A stretch of 64,000 nt of DNA from the NCBI GenBank assembly GCA_964576535.1, contig CAZNWB010000003.1, positions 28,522 to 92,521 of the forward strand, written 5' to 3'. Under the pieces are notes generated by a model that searched no databases, was not told the DNA's origin, and was given only the letters and a program-made list of their open reading frames with translations. How positions within the stretch are numbered: the stretch's first letter is position 1; the number at the start of each line of letters is the position of its first letter. This stretch comes from 2-02-FULL-66-22 sp964576535. Lineage in GTDB: Bacteria > Methylomirabilota > Methylomirabilia > Methylomirabilales > 2-02-FULL-66-22. Shown one piece after another: positions 58,939 to 64,000 of this stretch. The position numbers were made by a program, and so were the translations under genes.

Positions 58939-61158
58939 ATGATCGTTGATCCCATCCTGACCGATCTCAATCCGCCGCAGGAGGAGGCGGTGCTGCGCGG
59001 CGACGGGCCGCTCCTCATCCTGGCGGGGGCCGGCTCCGGCAAGACCCGGGTCATCACGCGCCGGATCGCCTACCTGATCGGCCGCCGCGGGGTCCAGCCC
59101 TGGCAGATCCTGGCGGTGACCTTCACCAACAAGGCCGCCGACGAGATGCGGCGACGTGTGGAACTCCTTCTGGGGGCCCGCGGTCTGAACGTGGCCCTGG
59201 GAACCTTCCATGCCACCTGCGTGAGGATCCTCCGGAAGTGGCACGGGGAACTCGGCTTCCGCAGCAGTTTCGTGATCTACGACGAGGCGGACCAGCTCAG
59301 CCTGATCAAGGACTGCCTGAAGGCGCTGGACCTCAGCGAGCGGGTCCTGAACCCGCGGGGGGTCGCGGCGCGGATCAGCCGGGCCAAGAACGAGCTGCTC
59401 ACGCCGGGCGAGTACGCCACCGTGGCCAATGATTTCACCGAGGAGCGGACGGCGAAGATCTACGCGCTGTACCAGGACCGGCTGCGGACCAGTCACGCTG
59501 TGGACTTCGACGACCTGTTGATGCTCACGGTGCTGCTCTTCCGGGAGAAGCCTCACGTCCTCCAGTACTACCAGAACCTCTGGCGCTACGTCCTGGTGGA
59601 TGAGTACCAGGATACGAACCACGCCCAGTACCAGATCGTGAACTTCCTCAGCCAGCGGCACGGGAACCTATGCGTGGTCGGCGACGACGATCAATCCATC
59701 TACCGGTGGCGGGGCGCGGATCTCAACAACATCCTGGACTTCGAACGGGATCATCCGGGTTGCACGGTCATCAAGCTGGAGCAGAATTACCGGTCCACCC
59801 AGAATATTTTGGATGCCGCCGGGGGCGTCGTCGCCCACAACGTCGGGCGGAAGGGCAAGACCCTGTGGACCGAGAATCCCGCCGGTGAATGCGTCGTCTT
59901 CTACCAGGCCCGCGACGAGCAGGCCGAGGCCGACTTTGTCGTCCGCACGATCCGGACCCTGTCCGCCGAAGGTGGACACTCCCTGGACGATTTCGCCGCC
60001 TTCTACCGGACGAATGCCCAGTCCCGCGTCCTGGAGGATGCCCTGCGACGCGAGGTGACCCCATACGTCATCGTGGGCGGGCTGAGGTTCTACGAGCGGA
60101 AGGAGATCAAGGACCTGCTCTCGTACCTCCGCCTGGTGGCGAATCCCGACGACACCCAGAGCTTCAAACGGATCGTGAACGTGCCTCCCCGCGGGATCGG
60201 CCAGGTCACGGTGGACAAGCTGGAGGGCCTGGCCATGGCCGAGCGCACCTCCCTGTGGGAGGCGTGCAAGCTGGCGGGCGAGCGAAGACTTCTCGGCCCG
60301 AAAGCCCAAAAGGCCCTGGCCGAACTCATGGCTGTGATCGAGCGGGCCCGGGCCAAGCTCGAGGTCGCGACGGTCCCCGAGCTCATCCTGGAGTTACTCG
60401 AGTCCACGGGATACCTGGCAGACCTCAAGAACGAGGGAACGATCGAGGCGGAGTCTCGAATCGAGAACCTCCAGGAACTGGTCTCGGCCGCCCGGGAGTT
60501 CATGGAGCGCAGCGAGGACCAGAGCCTCCAGGCCTTCCTGGACAGCGTCGCGCTGATCGCCGACATTGACGCGCTGGCCGACGGGAAGGGGGCGGTGACT
60601 CTGATGACCCTTCACTCGGCCAAGGGGCTGGAGTTTCCCGTCGTCTTCATCACCGGCATGGAAGAGGGCATCTTCCCCCATGCCCGGGCCCTGACCGACG
60701 ATGACGAGCTGGAGGAAGAGCGGCGGCTCTGCTACGTCGGCATGACCCGGCCAAAGGAGCGGCTCTTTCTCTCGGCCGCACTTTCCCGGCGTCTGTACAA
60801 CAACAACGCGTACAACCTCCCCTCCCGGTTCCTGGACGAGGTGCCTCAGCACTTGGTGGAGCGGGTAGATGGGATGCAAGGTAGCAGGGGGTCAGGGGTC
60901 TGGGGTCAGGGGCTGGGCCAGAATCTCCAAACCCCGACACCCGACCCCCGGCCCCCGCGCGCGGACGCGCGCTATGAGGCGGAAGAGGCGTTTGTGGATC
61001 ATCTGCAGGTGGGGATGCGGGTGCGCCACCCCGACTGGGGGATCGGCACCATCAAAGAGCGGATCGGCGAGGGCGAAGACCTGAAGGTGGTCGTCACCTT
61101 TGCCGGCGTGGGCCGCAAGAAACTCGCGGCGAAATTCGTGCATTTGGAGAAAGCGTAG
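58939..61158 (+). CDS. pcrA: UvrD/PcrA superfamily I DNA helicase
   Basis: 739 residues from the ATG at 58939. Motifs: Walker A LAGAGSGKTRVI, motif Ia TFTNKAADEMRRRV, Walker B VLVDEYQDTNHAQY, motif III VGDDDQSIYRWRGAD, motif IV LEQNYRST, motif V TLMTLHSAKGLEFPVVFI and motif VI RRLCYVGMTRPKERL. All are intact. The C-terminal part ends with a short Tudor-like domain (VGMRVRHPDWGIGTIKE). Between the helicase core and that domain the gene contains an in-frame run of GGGGTCAGGGGTC and GACCCCCG words, a repeat type otherwise intergenic here. It unwinds DNA in repair and rolling-circle replication. Confidence 0.96.
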   Translation: MIVDPILTDLNPPQEEAVLRGDGPLLILAGAGSGKTRVITRRIAYLIGRRGVQPWQILAVTFTNKAADEMRRRVELLLGARGLNVALGTFHATCVRILRKWHGELGFRSSFVIYDEADQLSLIKDCLKALDLSERVLNPRGVAARISRAKNELLTPGEYATVANDFTEERTAKIYALYQDRLRTSHAVDFDDLLMLTVLLFREKPHVLQYYQNLWRYVLVDEYQDTNHAQYQIVNFLSQRHGNLCVVGDDDQSIYRWRGADLNNILDFERDHPGCTVIKLEQNYRSTQNILDAAGGVVAHNVGRKGKTLWTENPAGECVVFYQARDEQAEADFVVRTIRTLSAEGGHSLDDFAAFYRTNAQSRVLEDALRREVTPYVIVGGLRFYERKEIKDLLSYLRLVANPDDTQSFKRIVNVPPRGIGQVTVDKLEGLAMAERTSLWEACKLAGERRLLGPKAQKALAELMAVIERARAKLEVATVPELILELLESTGYLADLKNEGTIEAESRIENLQELVSAAREFMERSEDQSLQAFLDSVALIADIDALADGKGAVTLMTLHSAKGLEFPVVFITGMEEGIFPHARALTDDDELEEERRLCYVGMTRPKERLFLSAALSRRLYNNNAYNLPSRFLDEVPQHLVERVDGMQGSRGSGVWGQGLGQNLQTPTPDPRPPRADARYEAEEAFVDHLQVGMRVRHPDWGIGTIKERIGEGEDLKVVVTFAGVGRKKLAAKFVHLEKA
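60881..60956 (+). repeat. Short-unit inverted repeat inside the pcrA coding sequence
   Basis: GGGGTCAGGGGTCTGGGGTC is followed by CCCCGACACCCGACCCCCGG, an approximate inverse. It keeps the frame and encodes a glycine/serine then proline-rich linker. Related C-rich words lie in the intergenic region at about 2229-2290. Confidence 0.75.
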
Positions 61159-61161
61159 ATG

Positions 61162-61245
61162 ACTGGCAATTAGGCAATCTGGCAATCTGGGGTTGCGGGT
61201 TTCCACGCAATCTTGGCGCCCTTGGCGTCTTGGCGGTTAAAGAGG
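61162..61245. repeat. Short-unit repeats upstream of gatC (GGCAAT and TTGGCG words)
   Basis: ACTGGCAATTAGGCAATCTG and GCAATCTGGGG are followed by CTTGGCGCCCTTGGCGTC and TTGGCGGTTAAAG. The last T-A-rich bases precede the gatC Shine-Dalgarno directly. Confidence 0.65.
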
Positions 61246-61251
61246 TGTTCT

Positions 61252-61545
61252 GTGGCAAAGATCACGCGGAAGGAAGTCGAGCACGTGGCGCGGTTGGCGC
61301 GGCTGGAGCTGACTGAAGAGGAGAAAGAGCGAATGACCGCCCAGCTCGACTCCATCCTTCAGTACATCGACAAGCTGAACGAGCTGGATACTTCACATGT
61401 CGAGCCGACGACGACCGTCATTCCCATGGTCAGCGTGATGCGCGAGGACGAGGTCCGGCCTTCCCTGAAGCAGGATGAGGCGCTGGCCAACGCGCCCGAC
61501 CGCCAGGAGGTCTTCTTCCGTGTCCCCCGCATCATCGAGGACTAA
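61252..61545 (+). CDS. gatC: Asp-tRNA(Asn)/Glu-tRNA(Gln) amidotransferase subunit C
   Basis: 97 residues from a GTG at 61252, after AAAGAGG. It begins VAKITRKEVEHVARLARLEL and continues EEEKERMTAQLDSILQYIDK, LDTSHVEPTTTVIPM and ends in REDEVRPSLKQDEALANAPD plus FFRVPRIIE, a complete GatC. It stabilises GatA against GatB in the amidotransferase. gatA follows 191 bases downstream; gatB is not in the window. Confidence 0.96.
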   Translation: MAKITRKEVEHVARLARLELTEEEKERMTAQLDSILQYIDKLNELDTSHVEPTTTVIPMVSVMREDEVRPSLKQDEALANAPDRQEVFFRVPRIIED

Positions 61546-61574
61546 CGTTAACCGCCGGTACCAACGGCACCGCC

Positions 61575-61725
61575 GTTGGTGCGCCAAGAACGCCAAGAAA
61601 CAGTGAGGTCAGGGGGGCGGGAAGTGAACCTTGTTCGAGCCAGATTGACGAGGAATCGAGCCGTCGCTCGAATGAGGGCAGTTGTGAAGAATCTGCGTCA
61701 ATCTGCGTAATCTGCGGTTCCAATG
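61575..61725. repeat. Short-unit repeats between gatC and gatA
   Basis: GCGCCAAGAACGCCAAGAAA, the inverse of the TTGGCG words before gatC, is followed after 70 bases by AATCTGCGTCAATCTGCG and TAATCTGCGG. No gene is visible in this gap. Confidence 0.6.
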
Positions 61726-61736
61726 GAGATCCCCGC

Positions 61737-63197
61737 GTGGAACTGTACCGGCTGACCGTTCACGAGCTGCGGGATCTGATCCAGAAGGGCGAGGTGTCTC
61801 CGGTCCAGGTGCTCCAGGATTACCTGGTCCGGATCGGCCAGCTCGAGGACCAGATCCAGGCCTTCATGACGCTGACCCCCCGAATGGCAGTGGCCTTTGC
61901 CAAGAAGTTCGCCGATATGCAGGCCCGGAAGGAAAAGCTGCCACCCCTGGCCGGGATTCCCCTGGCGATCAAGGACGTCATCTGCACCAAGGGAGTGGCC
62001 ACCACCTGTTCGTCCAAGATCCTGGCGAACTACATTCCGCCCTACAATGCAACCGTGATGACCCGGCTGAATGCGGCCGGGGCCCTGATGCTGGGCAAGA
62101 CCAACATGGACGAGTTCGCCATGGGCTCCTCTACGGAGAATTCGGCCTTCAAGAAGACGAAGAACCCGTGGAATCTGGGATGCGTCCCCGGGGGTTCCAG
62201 CGGCGGTTCGGCCGCGGCTGTGGCCGCCGACATGTGTGCCGGCGCCCTGGGGAGCGACACCGGCGGTTCGATCCGGCAGCCGGGCGGCTTCTGCGGTGTC
62301 GTCGCCCTGAAGCCGACCTATGGTCGGGTCTCGCGATATGGCCTGGTGGCATTCGCCTCGTCCCTGGACCAGATCGGGCCCCTGACCAAGAACGCCCGGG
62401 ACGCCGCAATCCTTCTGAAGGTGATTGCCGGCCACGACCCGCTCGACTCGACATCTGCCGACGTTCCGGTGCCCGACTACGAGGCTGCCCTGACCGGCGA
62501 GATCAGGGGACTCCGGATCGGCATCCCCGCCGAGTATTTCATCCCTGGCATGGACCCGGAGGTGGAGTCGGCGATTCACGAGTCCATCCAGGTCATGGAA
62601 AAGTTGGGGGCCGTCCGGGAAAAGGTCTCCCTCCCGCACACCGACTACGCGGTGGCGACCTACTACCTGGTGGCTCCGGCCGAGGCCAGCTCGAACCTCG
62701 AGCGATACGATGGGGTGAAGTACGGCTACCGGACCCCCAGCTCGGACCACCTCATTGACATGTACATGAAGACGCGCCGGGAAGGCTTCGGCCCGGAAGT
62801 CAAGCGACGCATCATGCTCGGGACGTACGCCTTGAGTGCCGGGTACTACGACGCCTATTACCTGAAGGCCCTGAAGGTGCGGACGCTGATCCGCCAGGAC
62901 TTCACTGAGGCCTTCAAGCGCTGCGATGTGATCGTGACCCCGACCTCCCCGACGGCGGCCTTCAAGCTCGGGGAGAAGACCGACGACCCCCTCCAGATGT
63001 ACCTGTCGGACATCCTGACCATCTCGGCGAACCTGGCAGGGATGCCCGGGATCAGCCTCAACTGCGGCTTCACGCGATCGGGACTGCCCATCGGCCTGCA
63101 GATCATCGGGAAACCCTTCGACGAGGCGACGATCCTCAGGGCGGCCCACGCCTACGAACAGGCCACCCCTTGGCACAAACAGCGACCGCGACTGTAG
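61737..63197 (+). CDS. gatA: Asp-tRNA(Asn)/Glu-tRNA(Gln) amidotransferase subunit A
   Basis: 486 residues from a GTG at 61737, 7 bases after GGAGA. The amidase-signature catalytic triad is complete: Lys79 in IPLAIKDVIC, Ser154 in CVPGGSSGGSA and Ser178 in LGSDTGGSIRQPG, at the same numbers as in well studied GatA enzymes. It frees ammonia from glutamine for GatB. Length is normal. It ends 16 bases before a secreted protein gene. Confidence 0.97.
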   Translation: MELYRLTVHELRDLIQKGEVSPVQVLQDYLVRIGQLEDQIQAFMTLTPRMAVAFAKKFADMQARKEKLPPLAGIPLAIKDVICTKGVATTCSSKILANYIPPYNATVMTRLNAAGALMLGKTNMDEFAMGSSTENSAFKKTKNPWNLGCVPGGSSGGSAAAVAADMCAGALGSDTGGSIRQPGGFCGVVALKPTYGRVSRYGLVAFASSLDQIGPLTKNARDAAILLKVIAGHDPLDSTSADVPVPDYEAALTGEIRGLRIGIPAEYFIPGMDPEVESAIHESIQVMEKLGAVREKVSLPHTDYAVATYYLVAPAEASSNLERYDGVKYGYRTPSSDHLIDMYMKTRREGFGPEVKRRIMLGTYALSAGYYDAYYLKALKVRTLIRQDFTEAFKRCDVIVTPTSPTAAFKLGEKTDDPLQMYLSDILTISANLAGMPGISLNCGFTRSGLPIGLQIIGKPFDEATILRAAHAYEQATPWHKQRPRL

Positions 63198-63213
63198 GAG
63201 GGTTCGGGCAATC

Positions 63214-63591
63214 ATGGAAATCCGCGGACGACCCCTCGTGAAGTACGGGCTGGTGGCGGGCCTCCTGCTCGTCGTCTTCGCGGGCACGCCCGTCCACGGC
63301 GCCAAGCCCATCCAGAAGGCACCGTCCGGAAAGAACCGAGATTTGGTGGTCCTGGATTACGAGCGGTGGCTCGACACGCTGAAGGGAACCGTGAAGAACT
63401 TCAGCAAGGCGTCTGCCCGTGATGTGACCGTCGTGGTGAAATTTCTGGACCGGAAGAAGAAGGCACTGGGAACTCAACGTGTGGGTGTCGGAGACCTGCG
63501 GTCAGGGGACCAAAGCTCGTTCAGTCTCGCGATCCAGGAGAAAAACCGTTCGGCGACCAGCTACCAGTTCACGGTTCATGCGATCTGGTAG
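63214..63591 (+). CDS. Secreted FxLYD-like domain protein
   Basis: 125 residues from the ATG at 63214; GGAGGG lies 13 bases upstream. A signal peptide (VKYGLVAGLLLVVFAGTPVHG) is followed by a lysine-rich linker, then a small beta-sandwich: LKGTVKNFSKASARDVTVV, VKFLDRKKKALGTQRVGVG, DLRSGDQSSFSLAI. This pattern (G-x-V-x-N ... V-x-F-x-D ... L-x-x-G-x-x-x-x-F) is that of FxLYD-type periplasmic domains. Function unknown. It may be co-transcribed with gatA. Confidence 0.72.
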   Translation: MEIRGRPLVKYGLVAGLLLVVFAGTPVHGAKPIQKAPSGKNRDLVVLDYERWLDTLKGTVKNFSKASARDVTVVVKFLDRKKKALGTQRVGVGDLRSGDQSSFSLAIQEKNRSATSYQFTVHAIW

Positions 63592-63599
63592 TAACGGAA

Positions 63600-63692
63600 C
63601 ACTGCGTTCGGCAGTTCGGTAGTTCGGGTGTTCGGTCGTTCTTCAGGCCCGTGAACAACCGAACCATCGAACCCTCGAACGACCGAACGCTC
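63600..63692. repeat. Short-unit inverted repeat with GTTCG/CGAAC words
   Basis: TGCGTTCGGCAGTTCGGTAG and TTCGGGTGTTCGGTCGTTC face GTGAACAACCGAACCATCG and AACCCTCGAACGACCGAACG. Both the word and the order match 48245-48316. Confidence 0.7.
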
Positions 63693-63705
63693 TTGACGAT
63701 CAGCG

Positions 63706-64000
63706 ATGTTGTATTTCGCTTACGGCTCCAACATGCACCCGGGCCAGATGCAGAAGCGATGCCCAGGATGCATCTTTATCGCCGCCGCGCGATTGCGGGA
63801 TCATGGCGTGGCTTTCACGCGACCCTGGGCCGCGTGGGGTGGTGGCGGGGTTGCCGACATCCAGCCCGCGCCCGGAAGCACCGTGGAAGGCGTCGTCTGG
63901 GATATCACCGCCGCCCATCGGAACAGCCTGGATGAGTATGAGGAGTATCCCAACGCCTACACCCGGAAAGACGTGGTGGTCGAGACGTTCGACGGCCGGA
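63706..64000 (+). CDS. Gamma-glutamylcyclotransferase-like protein, N-terminal part
   Basis: The ATG at 63706 opens MLYFAYGSNMHPGQMQKRCP and the frame stays open to the window end (98 residues so far). FAYGSNM is the signature of the gamma-glutamylcyclotransferase/AIG2-like fold, and VEGVVWDITAAHRNSLDEYE with YTRKDVVVETF matches the rest, including the active-site region around DEYEEYPN. It would release 5-oxoproline from a gamma-glutamyl amine or be a related enzyme. The 3' end lies outside. Confidence 0.88.
   Translation, partial: MLYFAYGSNMHPGQMQKRCPGCIFIAAARLRDHGVAFTRPWAAWGGGGVADIQPAPGSTVEGVVWDITAAHRNSLDEYEEYPNAYTRKDVVVETFDGR

Overview
The window looks like a piece of a metagenome-assembled bacterial genome: GC is high throughout, there are two 100-N scaffold gaps, and both ends cut through genes. 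The gene set is that of a Gram-negative-type envelope (periplasmic PpiD/SurA-like chaperone, several lipoproteins, a complete mreBCD-mrdA-rodA rod-shape cluster, periplasmic solute receptors). The tripartite tricarboxylate transporter, MmgE/PrpD protein, iron/polyamine-type ABC importers, CFI-box-type C-terminus and odd short-unit intergenic repeats would suit a Methylomirabilota/Rokubacteria-like or deltaproteobacterial lineage, but this is inference; no rRNA or marker tree is available here.

Layout. 1-4.4 kb: end of a spermidine-synthase-like membrane protein, a cytochrome c, a secreted amidohydrolase with an apparently leaderless promoter, then three cell-envelope proteins, two of which share an almost identical glycine-zipper lipoprotein head with different tails. 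4.9-10.6 kb (minus): one transport/catabolic operon, MmgE/PrpD - TctC - TctB - TctA - M29/NicX-like metalloenzyme. 10.9-16.6 kb: bactofilin, tRNA-Leu(CAA), tRNA-Ala(GGC), small arginine-rich and zinc-ribbon-like proteins, an orphan Memo-family protein, a lipoprotein and a PpiD-like chaperone. 16.8-22.3 kb (plus): mreB-mreC-mreD-mrdA-rodA. 22.4-25.7 kb (minus): small lipoprotein, HAD-IIA phosphatase, histidine phosphatase and a compositionally distinct nitronate monooxygenase.

25.7-41.1 kb is the accessory part: a REP-flanked remnant of a REP-associated tyrosine transposase, two complete iron/polyamine-type ABC importers (26.3-32.0 and 36.1-39.9 kb), an SDR and a sugar-phosphate-isomerase-like protein, a SNF2 helicase cut off just after its Walker A region, an AbiEii-like nucleotidyltransferase, a zinc-ribbon/receiver regulator and a chimeric ABC permease remnant. 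41.5-44.1 kb carries a pseudopilin-like protein, a zinc-ribbon protein and an NtrC-type sigma-54 activator.

44.2-64 kb (mostly plus) is housekeeping: rpsU, an RRM protein, a HIT protein, accD-folC, glmU, a YvcK/CofD-like protein, an aldo/keto reductase, glmS, a YtcJ-like amidohydrolase, a PQQ-type sugar dehydrogenase with a CFI-box-like tail, a PfkB-family kinase, pcrA, gatC-gatA and a gamma-glutamylcyclotransferase-like gene running off the end. GlmS and GlmU together give UDP-GlcNAc for the wall that the Mre/Rod machinery shapes; GatC/GatA are two parts of the amidotransferase (gatB is not in the window).

The most unusual property is not a gene. At least fifteen places contain runs of 7-12 bp degenerate units, often followed by their inverted complement, each locus with its own 'word' (GGCAAT, TCGAA, GTTCG, GCTGA, GTACGA, TTGGCG, GGGGTCA and others). 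Some words recur at distant loci, some lie inside operons, and one lies in frame inside pcrA.
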